A stretch of DNA of 64,000 nt from Mycolicibacterium neworleansense (GTDB lineage Bacteria; Actinomycetota; Actinomycetes; Mycobacteriales; Mycobacteriaceae), in assembly GCF_001245615.1 (NCBI RefSeq), contig NZ_CWKH01000002.1, positions 1,240,001 through 1,304,000 of the forward strand, given 5' to 3'. Under the pieces are notes generated by a model. It saw nothing but the letters and a program-made list of their open reading frames with translations, was not told the DNA's origin and ran no database searches. Made by a program: the position numbers and the translations under genes. Shown here one piece after another: positions 1 to 7,812 of this stretch. The stretch's first letter is position 1. Each line of letters begins with the position of its first letter.

Positions 1-763
1 CCACCACAGCGGCCGCGACCAGCACGCCGATGTCCAGCGCCCAGTTGGTTCCGGTGCCGAGCAGCAGCCCGCGCAACGCGTTGACCTCGTAGCTGAGCGG
101 GTTGACGGTGGACAGCCAGCGCAGCCAGGTCGGCATGATGTCGACGGGATAGAGCGCATTGGACGCGAAGAACAACGGCATGGTGATCGCCTGGCCGATG
201 CCCATCAACCGGTCCCGCTTGCGCACCAGCCCGGCCAGCGTCATCGAAAGACAGGCGAAGAACGCCGCGCCCAGCGCCACGACGGCCATCGCGGCCAGGA
301 TGCGCAACGGATTGGTCGTCATCGCGATCCCCATCAGGTATGCCAGGGCCACCACCCCGAGCACCTGAACCACCGAGCGCACCCCGGCCGCGAACGCCTT
401 GCCCGCCACCAGCGCCGAGGCCGGCGCCGGGGTCACCATGAGCTTGGCCAGGATGCCCGCATCGCGGTCCCAGATGATCTGGATGCCGTAGAAGATCGAG
501 ATGAACAGGGCCGATTGGGCGATGATGCCCGGCGCCAGAAACGCCAGGTAGGGCACATCTCCGGTGTCGACGAGGTGCAGCCGGCTGAACGTCTGGCCGA
601 AGATCAACAACCACAGCGCCGGCTGCACCATGCGGGTGAACAACTCGGTGCGGTCATGGCGCAGCTTCTGCAGTTCGACGAGGGCGAAGGCCGACATGCG
701 CCGGGCCATCGCGCGCACCCGGCGCATCCCGCGCGGCGCCAGGACCAGAGCATCAACCGACAC
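1..763 (-). CDS. ABC-2 type exporter permease (DrrB-like), 3' end outside window
   Basis: Membrane subunit of an ABC-2 exporter, presumably pumping a lipid or drug-like substrate out with the ATPase encoded just upstream. The reading frame runs open from a GTG at 763 to the window edge, about 254 residues, so the C-terminus is missing. The visible part has a cytoplasmic N-terminus of about 35 residues, then hydrophobic segments, and the ABC-2 pattern late in the chain (a hydrophobic helix, then W-L-R-W and N-P-L-S-Y). The GTG overlaps the 3' end of the ATPase gene by 11 bp, which implies translational coupling. An ATG at 753 is in another frame and gives a nonsense product. Family call is good; substrate unknown. 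Confidence 0.85.
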   Translation of the reverse strand, partial: MSVDALVLAPRGMRRVRAMARRMSAFALVELQKLRHDRTELFTRMVQPALWLLIFGQTFSRLHLVDTGDVPYLAFLAPGIIAQSALFISIFYGIQIIWDRDAGILAKLMVTPAPASALVAGKAFAAGVRSVVQVLGVVALAYLMGIAMTTNPLRILAAMAVVALGAAFFACLSMTLAGLVRKRDRLMGIGQAITMPLFFASNALYPVDIMPTWLRWLSTVNPLSYEVNALRGLLLGTGTNWALDIGVLVAAAVV

Positions 764-1586
764 GGCGCGCCGTCCTGCGGGTCGCACGCACCTCACGCAC
801 GCCGCCGGGCCGCTGCCCGGCATCGGCCAGGTCGGACCCGGCGTAGTGGCGGAAGACGTCCTCCAGCGAGGCGTCCTGGGCGTCGGTGGCCTTCAGCACT
901 CGCTCTTTCAATTCCGACGGTGTCCCGACCGCCTGCAACCGCCCGTGGTGCATCAGGGCGACCCGGTCGCACAGCGCGTCGGCCTCGCCCATGTAGTGCG
1001 TGGTGAGCAGCACCGTCATGCCGAACTCGGCCTGCATCCGGCCGACCTGCGCCCAGACGCTGTCGCGGGCGATGGGATCCAGCCCGACCGTGGGCTCGTC
1101 GAGGATCAACAGCAGCGGGCGGTTGACCAGTGCCTGGGCCAGCTCGAGGCGGCGCACCATGCCCCCGGAGTAGGTGCCGGCCACGGCGCCGGCGACATCG
1201 AGCAGCTGCATCGACTCCAGCGCCTGGTCCACCCGCTCTCGGCGTTCGGCCCGCGGCACGTCGTACAGGCGCGCGAACAATTCGACGTTCTGCCGGCCCG
1301 TCAATGAGGCTTCGATCGAGAGTTGTTGCGGGACATAGCCGATGTTGTGCCGGATGTCCATGGTGCGGCCGGTGGCGTCAAGGCCGAAGATCCGTACCTC
1401 CCCCTGCTGTACCGGTGTGAGAGTGGTCAACACCCGCACCGCGGTGGTCTTGCCCGCTCCGTTCGGGCCGAGCAGGCCCATGGTCTCACCGCGATGGACC
1501 TGCAGGGTCAGATCGTCCACCGCGGTGAACGAGCCGTAGCGGTGGGTCAGGTGCCGGCAGTCGACGGCCGGGGTCTGCTGGATCAT
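753..1586 (-). CDS. ABC transporter ATP-binding protein (DrrA-like)
   Basis: ATPase subunit of the exporter whose permease follows. The 277-residue protein has a Walker A motif GPNGAGKTT at residues 40-48, the ABC signature YSGGM at 139-143 and a Walker B/Glu stretch LLLILDEP at 158-165. The C-terminal extension after the switch histidine is typical of the daunorubicin-resistance (DrrA) subfamily, which pairs with ABC-2 permeases. The start codon overlaps the stop of the upstream MarR gene by 4 bp (ATGA), so the order is regulator, ATPase, permease in one minus-strand operon. Regulation is probably through the palindrome in front of the MarR gene. The substrate cannot be read from the sequence. 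Confidence 0.93.
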   Translation of the reverse strand: MIQQTPAVDCRHLTHRYGSFTAVDDLTLQVHRGETMGLLGPNGAGKTTAVRVLTTLTPVQQGEVRIFGLDATGRTMDIRHNIGYVPQQLSIEASLTGRQNVELFARLYDVPRAERRERVDQALESMQLLDVAGAVAGTYSGGMVRRLELAQALVNRPLLLILDEPTVGLDPIARDSVWAQVGRMQAEFGMTVLLTTHYMGEADALCDRVALMHHGRLQAVGTPSELKERVLKATDAQDASLEDVFRHYAGSDLADAGQRPGGVREVRATRRTARRVG

Positions 1587-2044
1587 TCGTCCCCCTGTTC
1601 GGCTTCGTGCAGCAGCCGGGTCAGTTCGGTCATCACGTCCAATCCGTTTGCCAGGTCCGTGATCTGGCTGTCGTCGAGCTGTGCCAGCGCTGCCCCCAGC
1701 GCTGCCCGCCGAGCGGCCCGGGACTCGTCGGCGATCGCCTGCGCGGGCGGGGTGAGCCGCAGCCGGACCACCCGCCGATCGGCGTCGTCGACGGTTCTGC
1801 TCAGCAGTCCGTCGGCGACCAGTCGTGACACGAGCGTGGATGCGGTGTTGGGCACCAGACTGAGTTCGGCAGCCGATTCCCGCACCGAGATGTCGGGCCT
1901 GCGGCCGACCAGGCGCAGCAGTTCACCCTGTGACTGCGTCAATCCGGTGGCATCGAATCCGCCGCCGGTGGACCGGCGCAGTTGCCTGCGGAAGCGGCCG
2001 ACGACGCTGAACAACTCGCTGATGAGATCGCGGTGGTCCGGCAT
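1583..2044 (-). CDS. MarR-family transcriptional regulator
   Basis: Winged-helix regulator, first gene of the exporter operon. The frame is open further upstream to 2233, but the ATG at 2044 gives a normal MarR length of 153 residues beginning M-P-D-H-R-D, and a perfect inverted repeat lies directly upstream, so the longer start is rejected. The central part has the MarR recognition region (residues about 50-80) and the wing with the D-x-R-x-x-x-(V/L) signature, here DDADRRVVRLRLT. The 4-bp overlap with the ATPase start shows co-translation. Most such regulators repress their own exporter operon and release on binding a small phenolic or lipophilic ligand; the ligand here is unknown. Confidence 0.9.
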   Translation of the reverse strand: MPDHRDLISELFSVVGRFRRQLRRSTGGGFDATGLTQSQGELLRLVGRRPDISVRESAAELSLVPNTASTLVSRLVADGLLSRTVDDADRRVVRLRLTPPAQAIADESRAARRAALGAALAQLDDSQITDLANGLDVMTELTRLLHEAEQGDE

Positions 2045-2332
2045 GCACGCCACGATACCTCTGTAACAGAGGTATCTGCCCACGGACGGCGTCCGGTGAA
2101 CATTGAATGAATCGATCGGGGTGTCGCGGCGATGCCGCTGAGAGGCCGCAGCCGTGGCCGCAGGGTAGTTGCCGCCGCTCTTCGGCTCGTACCCCCCAGC
2201 CCGCCCGGCCGGTGACATCGAACAAGCGCTCAATGTCTACTTAGGCGACCACGGCTGCTACATGCTCAAGGTACCAGACTTCCTGGTTAGGGCACGGACA
2301 TCCGGCCGATGAGCAACTTCTCGAATTGACGT
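2045..2332. other. Intergenic region between marR-type gene and glgX
   Basis: These 288 bp hold the operator of the MarR-type gene at their left end. The rest shows no credible coding frame, no tRNA and no clear terminator. Frames that are open here are extensions or shadows of the neighbouring genes. The 3' end of the debranching enzyme gene lies at the right border, so both flanking genes point left. Confidence 0.6.
2054..2076. promoter_or_regulatory. Perfect palindrome, likely MarR operator
   Basis: Two 11-bp arms, GATACCTCTGT and ACAGAGGTATC, match perfectly around a single A. The site begins 10 bp upstream of the ATG of the MarR-type gene, so it overlaps the expected promoter or 5' leader. 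Position and symmetry fit autoregulation by a dimeric MarR protein. Confidence 0.75.
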
Positions 2333-4456
2333 TCAATCTGATTCGGACTGCAGCACCAGGACGGCTCGCGCGTCCACGCTGACCGTGCCGCCGGCCGCTA
2401 CCGCGTCGCGCGTGGAGTTTGCCGACGTGTTGATCGCCGGTGCCCATCGGGCCGCGAATTGTGCCGGAGGTACAACGAACTCGATCGGCTCGTCGTGCGC
2501 GTTGAAACACAGCAGGAACGAGTCGTCCACCACGCGCTGGCCCCGGACATCGGGATCGGCGATGCCTTGCCCGTTCAGGTACACCGCCACCGACTTGGCA
2601 TATCCGGTCTCCCAGTCCTCGGCCGTCATGTCGGAGCCGTCGGGCGCGAACCAGGCGATGTCCGGTGTTCCCTCCGAACCCGCCTCGCGCACCGGCCGGC
2701 CGTCGAAGAACCTGCGGCGCCGGAACACCGGATGCGCGGCACGCAGCGCCGAAACCGAGCGGGTGAACTCGAGCAGGTCGACATCGGCTGTGGCCCAATC
2801 GATCCAGGAGATGTCGTTGTCCTGGCAGTAGACGTTGTTGTTCCCCTGCTGGGTCCGGCCCAGCTCGTCACCGTGCGACAGCATCGGAACACCTTGGGAC
2901 AGCAGCAGCGTGGCCAGGAAGTTGCGCTGCTGGCGGGAGCGCAGCGTATTGACCGCCGGATCGTCCGACGGACCTTCGGCGCCACAGTTCCACGACTTGT
3001 TGTTGCTCTCGCCGTCGCGGTTGTCCTCGCCGTTGGCCTCATTGTGTTTTTCGTTGTAGGACACCAGGTCACGGAGGGTGAAACCGTCATGGGCGGTAAC
3101 GAAGTTGATCGAGGCGAACGGGCGGCGGCCGGTCTGCTCATACAGATCGGCCGAACCGGTCAACCGGTAGGCGAACTCGTCGAGGGTGGCCGGCTCACCA
3201 CGCCAGTAGTCGCGCACGGTGTCGCGGAACTTGCCGTTCCACTCGGTCCACAGCGGTGGAAAGTTGCCCACCTGGTAGCCGCCCGGCCCGACGTCCCATG
3301 GTTCGGCGATCAACTTGACCTGGCTGACGATCGGATCCTGTTGCACGAGTTCGAAAAACGCGCTCAGTCGATCCACGTCGTAGAACTCGCGGGCCAGGGT
3401 GGCGGCCAGGTCGAAGCGGAACCCGTCGACATGCATCTCGGTGACCCAGTAGCGCAACGAGTCCATGATCAGCTGCAGCGAGTGGGGATGGCCGACGTTG
3501 AGACTGTTTCCGGTACCGGTGTAGTCCATGTAGTACTGCTTGTCGTCGTCGACCAGCCGGTAGTAGGCGGCATTGTCGATCCCGCGCATCGACAGCGTCG
3601 GCCCCATGTGGTTGCCCTCGGCCGTGTGGTTGTAGACGACGTCGAGGATCACCTCGATGTCGTTGGCATGCAGGTCACGCACCATGGCCTTGAATTCCTG
3701 GACATGGCCCCCGGGGGTGCCGGCCGAACTGTAGCGGGGATCGGGTGCCAGGAACCCGATCGTGTTGTAACCCCAGTAGTTCGACAAGCCCTTCTCGACC
3801 AGGGTCGAGTCGTTCACGAAGTGATGCACCGGCATCAGCTCGATGGCGTTGACCCCCAAGGCTTTCAGATGCTCGATGATCACCGGGTGTGCCACGGCGG
3901 TGTAGGTTCCGCGTAGTTGCTCGGGGATGTCGGGATGGGTCTGGGTGAGGCCCTTGACGTGGGCCTCGTAGATGACGGTGTCGGCGTACTCGTGACTGGG
4001 CGGGTGATCGACACCCCAGTCGAAATACGGGTTGATCACCACGGCCTTCGGCATGCTGGCCGCCGAATCGTCGTCGTTGCGGCTGCCCGGATCGTCGAAG
4101 TTGTAGGAGAACAGCGGCTGGCCCCAATCGAAGGAACCCTCGATCGCCTTGGCGTACGGGTCCAGCACCAGCTTGTTGGGGTTGCACCGGTGGCCGGACG
4201 CCGGGTCGTACGGGCCGTGCACCCGGTAGCCGTAGCGCTGGCCCGGCTCGATCCCGGGAACGAAACCGTGCCAGACGAATCCATCCACCTCGGGCAGTGT
4301 CACCCGCGTCTCGTGCAGCACGCCGGACTCGTCGGGATCGAACAGGCACAACTCGACCCGCTCGGCGACCTCGCTGAACAACGCGAAGTTGGTTCCCGAA
4401 CCGTCGTAGGTCGCACCGAGCGGATAGGCCTTGCCTCGCCACGTCTCCAAAGTCAC
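2333..4456 (-). CDS. glgX: Glycogen debranching enzyme GlgX/TreX (GH13 isoamylase)
   Basis: Hydrolyses alpha-1,6 branch points of glycogen or limit dextrin in the cytoplasm. The 707-residue length fits GlgX/TreX proteins. The N-terminus (about residues 10-100) is an isoamylase N-domain (CBM48). The GH13 barrel shows the four conserved regions in order: DVVYNHT, DGFRFDLA carrying the nucleophile Asp, IAEPWD carrying the acid/base Glu, and VTAHDG with the transition-state Asp. The C-terminal beta domain ends in VLVLQSE. In M. tuberculosis treX is clustered with treY/treZ; no trehalose genes are visible next to this copy. The divergent crotonase gene begins 66 bp away. High confidence in family, with slight uncertainty between GlgX and TreX naming. 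Confidence 0.95.
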   Translation of the reverse strand: MTLETWRGKAYPLGATYDGSGTNFALFSEVAERVELCLFDPDESGVLHETRVTLPEVDGFVWHGFVPGIEPGQRYGYRVHGPYDPASGHRCNPNKLVLDPYAKAIEGSFDWGQPLFSYNFDDPGSRNDDDSAASMPKAVVINPYFDWGVDHPPSHEYADTVIYEAHVKGLTQTHPDIPEQLRGTYTAVAHPVIIEHLKALGVNAIELMPVHHFVNDSTLVEKGLSNYWGYNTIGFLAPDPRYSSAGTPGGHVQEFKAMVRDLHANDIEVILDVVYNHTAEGNHMGPTLSMRGIDNAAYYRLVDDDKQYYMDYTGTGNSLNVGHPHSLQLIMDSLRYWVTEMHVDGFRFDLAATLAREFYDVDRLSAFFELVQQDPIVSQVKLIAEPWDVGPGGYQVGNFPPLWTEWNGKFRDTVRDYWRGEPATLDEFAYRLTGSADLYEQTGRRPFASINFVTAHDGFTLRDLVSYNEKHNEANGEDNRDGESNNKSWNCGAEGPSDDPAVNTLRSRQQRNFLATLLLSQGVPMLSHGDELGRTQQGNNNVYCQDNDISWIDWATADVDLLEFTRSVSALRAAHPVFRRRRFFDGRPVREAGSEGTPDIAWFAPDGSDMTAEDWETGYAKSVAVYLNGQGIADPDVRGQRVVDDSFLLCFNAHDEPIEFVVPPAQFAARWAPAINTSANSTRDAVAAGGTVSVDARAVLVLQSESD

Positions 4457-4521
4457 AAATTCGACCTTACGGCGCTCGGGGGACTGCGGCCGGGCGAACG
4501 ACCGGCGGTACGTTACGTGCT

Positions 4522-5337
4522 GTGACCACTCGCCCTGATCTGCCGGAGTACCGGACCCTGCGGGTCACCGTCGACAAGTCCGTCGCGATCATCGCGCTGG
4601 ACCGTCCACAGCAACGCAACGCCTTCGGCGGCGGGATGCGCGAGGAACTGGCCGATGCCTACCGGCGCTGCGACGCCGCCGACGCGATCCGGGTGATCGT
4701 GCTGACCGGAGCCCCGCCCGCGTTCTGCGCGGGGGCCGACCTCGGCGCGGGGGATCAGACGTTCACCGAGCCCGGCGAGGAGTTCAGCGCCGCCGGGCTG
4801 GCCGTGCCGGCGTGGACGCTGGCCAAGCCGGTGATCGCCGCGGTCAACGGGCATGCCATCGGGATCGGCCTGACCCTCGCATTGCAATGCGACATCCGGT
4901 TTTTCGCCGCGGACGCGCGCTACGGCGTGGTGCAGGCCCGGCGCGGCATGGTAGGCGACGCCTACTCACACTGGGTTCTGCCGCGGCTGGTGGGTTTGGC
5001 CAATGCCGCGGAGATCCTGTTGTCCGGCGCCACATTCGACGGGCATCGTGCCGTCGCGCTCGGCCTGGGCAGCCGGGTGCTTCCGGCTGATCAGGTGTTG
5101 CCCGCCGCACTGGAACTCGCCCACGACATCGCGGTCAACACCGCGCCGATGTCGGTTGCCGCCAGCAAGCGGTTGCTGTGGGATTCCTACGACCTCGACC
5201 GGACCGGCGTCGGCGCCCGGGAAACCGAGATCCATCTGCGCCTGATGGCGCACGACGACGCGCGTGAAGGCGTACGTGCCTACGTCGAGCGCCGCGACCC
5301 CCGCTGGACCGGCCGGCCGGTCGACCCGACTAGCTGA
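4522..5337 (+). CDS. Enoyl-CoA hydratase/isomerase (crotonase) family protein
   Basis: Crotonase-fold acyl-CoA enzyme of 271 residues, starting at GTG 4522. It has the N-terminal beta strands (VAIIALDRPQQRNAF), the oxyanion-hole motif around AFCAGADLGAGD and the GHAIGIGLTLALQCDIRF helix/strand. The second catalytic loop reads RRGMVGDAYSHWVLPRLVG. It lacks the usual E-x-x-x-x-P glutamate of true hydratases, so the actual reaction (hydratase, isomerase or hydrolase) is open. Mycobacteria carry many such EchA paralogues. Its 3' end overlaps the convergent pncA by 8 bp. Confidence 0.9.
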   Translation: MTTRPDLPEYRTLRVTVDKSVAIIALDRPQQRNAFGGGMREELADAYRRCDAADAIRVIVLTGAPPAFCAGADLGAGDQTFTEPGEEFSAAGLAVPAWTLAKPVIAAVNGHAIGIGLTLALQCDIRFFAADARYGVVQARRGMVGDAYSHWVLPRLVGLANAAEILLSGATFDGHRAVALGLGSRVLPADQVLPAALELAHDIAVNTAPMSVAASKRLLWDSYDLDRTGVGARETEIHLRLMAHDDAREGVRAYVERRDPRWTGRPVDPTS

Positions 5338-5899
5338 TTTCCGCCCCGGCGGAACGCAATTCGGCCAACGCCGCGGTGGAACTCTCGGCCGCGACGCCGG
5401 CGGTCAGGTCGGTCAGCACCCGGGTGCGCAGCCCGGCCCTGACCGCGTCGGCGGCGGTGGCGGCGACGCAGTAGTCGGTGGCGATGCCCACCACGTCCAC
5501 CGCTTCGACACCCCGGCGGCGCAGCCAGTCTTCCAGCGTCGTCCCGGAGTCGTCGATGCCCTCGAACCCGCTGTAGGCCGCCGAATGATGGCCCTTTTTG
5601 AAGACCGCCTCGACCGCGGCCGGATCGAAATCGGGATGGAACGCCGCACCCGGCGTATCGGCCACGCAGTGCCGCGGCCACGAGGTCCGGTAGTCGGGGG
5701 TGTCGGAGAAATGATCGCCCGGATCGATATGGAAATCCTTGGTGGCCACCACATGGTCGTATCCGTGGCCGGAGGCCAGCAGGGCCGTCACGCCCCGCGC
5801 CACCGCCGCACCGCCCGCGACCGCCAGTGAGCCCCCCTCACAGAAATCGTTCTGCACGTCGACCACGATGAGTGCCCGAGTCGGCCTGGACATCTGCAT
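5330..5899 (-). CDS. pncA: Nicotinamidase / pyrazinamidase PncA
   Basis: Hydrolyses nicotinamide to nicotinate for NAD salvage, and converts pyrazinamide to pyrazinoic acid in mycobacteria. The 189-residue protein keeps the cysteine-hydrolase triad: Asp14 in VVDVQNDF, Lys102 in FKKG and Cys144 in TDYC. The metal ligands Asp55, His57, His63 and His77 are also present, matching Asp49/His51/His57/His71 of M. tuberculosis PncA. A second ATG six bases downstream has better ribosome-binding spacing. The gene lies 10 bp after the membrane-protein gene that ends at 5910, so it looks like the last cistron of that five-gene operon, an unusual context for pncA. Confidence 0.96.
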   Translation of the reverse strand: MQMSRPTRALIVVDVQNDFCEGGSLAVAGGAAVARGVTALLASGHGYDHVVATKDFHIDPGDHFSDTPDYRTSWPRHCVADTPGAAFHPDFDPAAVEAVFKKGHHSAAYSGFEGIDDSGTTLEDWLRRRGVEAVDVVGIATDYCVAATAADAVRAGLRTRVLTDLTAGVAAESSTAALAELRSAGAEIS

Positions 5900-5909
5900 G
5901 GTTCCGACG

Positions 5910-7196
5910 CTACCCGCCGAACAGCAGGTACAGCCCGGTGAAGGTGTAACCGACCATCACCAGCATGGTCGCCAGCTGGCCGGTGAGCTGATGCTGCTTC
6001 GGCAGCAGGCGCAGGGCTCGGTCGTGTGCCGCGATCACCCCGGCGACGTGGCCGGCCAGCACTAATCCGACCTTGAGAGTGGCCAGAAGTGTGGGGTGGG
6101 CCGACAGGACGTAGCTGACCTGGACGTCCTGGAGCCCGAACAGCAGGATCAGCGTCTGCTGGCCGCGCTCCACCAGATACGACAAGTAGTGCGCGAACAC
6201 GTAGCCGATGACGATCGGGATGAGGGAATGCGCCATCAGCCCGGGCAACTCGCGTCGCAGCCGGCGATCGACGCCGCCGGTGGTGCGGGTGGCGGCCCAG
6301 AACGTGAGCGCCACCGTGCCGGCGAAGACCAGTAGGCCCGCGGTACGGATCAGGCTGGCGCCCAAGGGCGAACCCGAGTGCGCGTCGACGAAATTGCGCC
6401 ACTGGGGCATCGCCGAAAAGCTGTCGAATGCCGTGGAGCCCAGCAGCACCGCCAGCACCGCGACGAGCCCCGGCCGCACCGGCACCGACGGCAGGTGGTC
6501 GAACGGGTTCCCGAGCACGAACCGGCCGTCATGGCGGCGCAACGGGGACAGCTTCGACACCGTGGTGCTGTACACCTCGAACGGATCGGCGCTCTCCAGC
6601 CACCGCGGCCCGCAGCACACCGCCCCGGCGAGCGTCACCACGAGGTAGACCAGCAGCCAGTTTCCAATGGCCGCAACCGATCCCGGGTCCGGGCTGGCCA
6701 GCTCGAGCCATACGAACGCGAACAATCCCGCGACGGCCGGCCAGTAGCCGAGACGTTCGGGGTAGCGCCGAAGCGGCGGTACGGGTAGGAACCGGTGCAG
6801 CGCGCGGACGGGGGAGATCAGCCGCCACACCGGGCCGAACAGCACGGAGGCCGCGACCAGCCCCACCCACAGCAGCACATAGAAGACACCCGGCAGCGGA
6901 TTGGCATCCGCGGGCCGGGTGATCGCGGTGTAGGCCACCCACCCGGTGAACGCGAGCGAGAGCAGGCCCACGCCCCAGCGCGTCACGGCGGAGTCGATGG
7001 TCGCCGTCGCCCAGGGCGGCAGCGGCAGGCCCGGCTTGTCCGGATCGAACCGGGGCCGCCGCCAGGCCAGCGCCACCACCGCGAAGGTGAACGTCAGCGT
7101 CCACGCCGCGCCGATCAGCGCATAGGTGTAGGGGATGGGAAGATCGGTCGAACCGCCCAGACCATGGGCCAGTACCGCGGTCGACCCGGACGTCAC
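5910..7196 (-). CDS. Multi-pass membrane protein, fourth gene of coupled operon
   Basis: Uncharacterised integral membrane protein of 428 residues with about ten hydrophobic segments spread evenly from residue 25 to the C-terminus. Charged or polar residues in the helices include His and Trp near the N-terminus (SWxx- and W-rich loops) and a C-terminal HLSYLVERG-type region with histidines. I recall that database homologues in actinobacteria are sometimes labelled fenitrothion hydrolase. I see no hydrolase motif, so that label should not be trusted. The start overlaps the stop of the lipoprotein gene by 4 bp. Context (cupredoxin-like lipoprotein, a large protein with a periplasmic beta domain) suggests a metal or redox function at the membrane, by inference only. 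Confidence 0.85.
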   Translation of the reverse strand: MTSGSTAVLAHGLGGSTDLPIPYTYALIGAAWTLTFTFAVVALAWRRPRFDPDKPGLPLPPWATATIDSAVTRWGVGLLSLAFTGWVAYTAITRPADANPLPGVFYVLLWVGLVAASVLFGPVWRLISPVRALHRFLPVPPLRRYPERLGYWPAVAGLFAFVWLELASPDPGSVAAIGNWLLVYLVVTLAGAVCCGPRWLESADPFEVYSTTVSKLSPLRRHDGRFVLGNPFDHLPSVPVRPGLVAVLAVLLGSTAFDSFSAMPQWRNFVDAHSGSPLGASLIRTAGLLVFAGTVALTFWAATRTTGGVDRRLRRELPGLMAHSLIPIVIGYVFAHYLSYLVERGQQTLILLFGLQDVQVSYVLSAHPTLLATLKVGLVLAGHVAGVIAAHDRALRLLPKQHQLTGQLATMLVMVGYTFTGLYLLFGG

Positions 7197-7633
7197 TGCT
7201 GCACTTGCACGCTGGCGATCGTGCGGTTCAGCTGGTGCAGCTCGATGTCGACGGTGCCGGGCACGTCGACGGTGAACTGGAACTGCTGGCCGTTACGCGG
7301 CTCGATCTTGAAGCTGTGCTCGGGGTTGGAGTGCACGTGCAACTCGTCGGCGGCGTCGCTGTTGACGCGCACCACGATCGGCTCGCCGACCTTGCCCTGC
7401 AGCCGCTGATTGGTCGGGGTGACCTCGCCGCCCTTGATGGTGACGTCGATCCGCAGCCGGGTCGGTGCCTGCTGCTGGTTGGTCATGTCCGAGGGGTTGA
7501 CCGTGGTCGCCGAGGGCGTGGCCGAACCGGCTGCGCCGTCGGTCTTCTGAGATTCGCCGGAACGGCCGCAACCGGCCGTCACCAGGGCGAGGGCGGACGC
7601 CAGGACGATGACACTGCTTCTGAGGTTGATCAC
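7193..7633 (-). CDS. Lipoprotein with cupredoxin-like beta domain
   Basis: Exported lipoprotein of 146 residues. The N-terminus has a signal with lipobox LVTAGC (modified Cys about residue 22) followed by a Ser/Thr/Gly-rich linker to about residue 55. The rest is an all-beta domain: RIDVTIKGGEV, VGEPIVVRVNSD, ELHVHSNPEHSF, GQQFQFTVDVPGTVDIELH. The strand order and the two histidines in the HVHSNPEH stretch resemble cupredoxin-type domains, although a complete type-1 copper site (His-Cys-His-Met) is not visible. It overlaps its neighbours by 4 bp on both sides, so it is made in step with the two membrane proteins and probably works beside them on the outer face of the membrane. Confidence 0.87.
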   Translation of the reverse strand: MINLRSSVIVLASALALVTAGCGRSGESQKTDGAAGSATPSATTVNPSDMTNQQQAPTRLRIDVTIKGGEVTPTNQRLQGKVGEPIVVRVNSDAADELHVHSNPEHSFKIEPRNGQQFQFTVDVPGTVDIELHQLNRTIASVQVQQ

Positions 7634-7812
7634 GGTGAACCATCTTCGCCTGAGAGGTCCGCACCTTCATCTCGAACGTCGTCCTGGGGCTCGCCGCCGT
7701 CGTCCCCACGGCGGCGGTCCCGCATGGCGACATAGACGACGACACCCACCACGACGACCGCCGGGGCGAAGGCCGGCAACGCCAGCAGCAACGTGTGGTC
7801 GGCGAGGATCAT
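7630..7812 (-). CDS. Small single-pass membrane protein
   Basis: Sixty residues: an N-terminal transmembrane segment (about residues 5-28) followed by an RDRRR stop-transfer sequence and a 30-residue acidic cytoplasmic tail rich in Asp, Glu and Gly. The gene overlaps both neighbours by exactly 4 bp. That arrangement and the sensible topology argue that this short frame is a real gene. Small proteins of this shape are often assembly or regulatory subunits of larger membrane complexes; here that role is inference. Confidence 0.8.
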   Translation of the reverse strand: MILADHTLLLALPAFAPAVVVVGVVVYVAMRDRRRGDDGGEPQDDVRDEGADLSGEDGSP

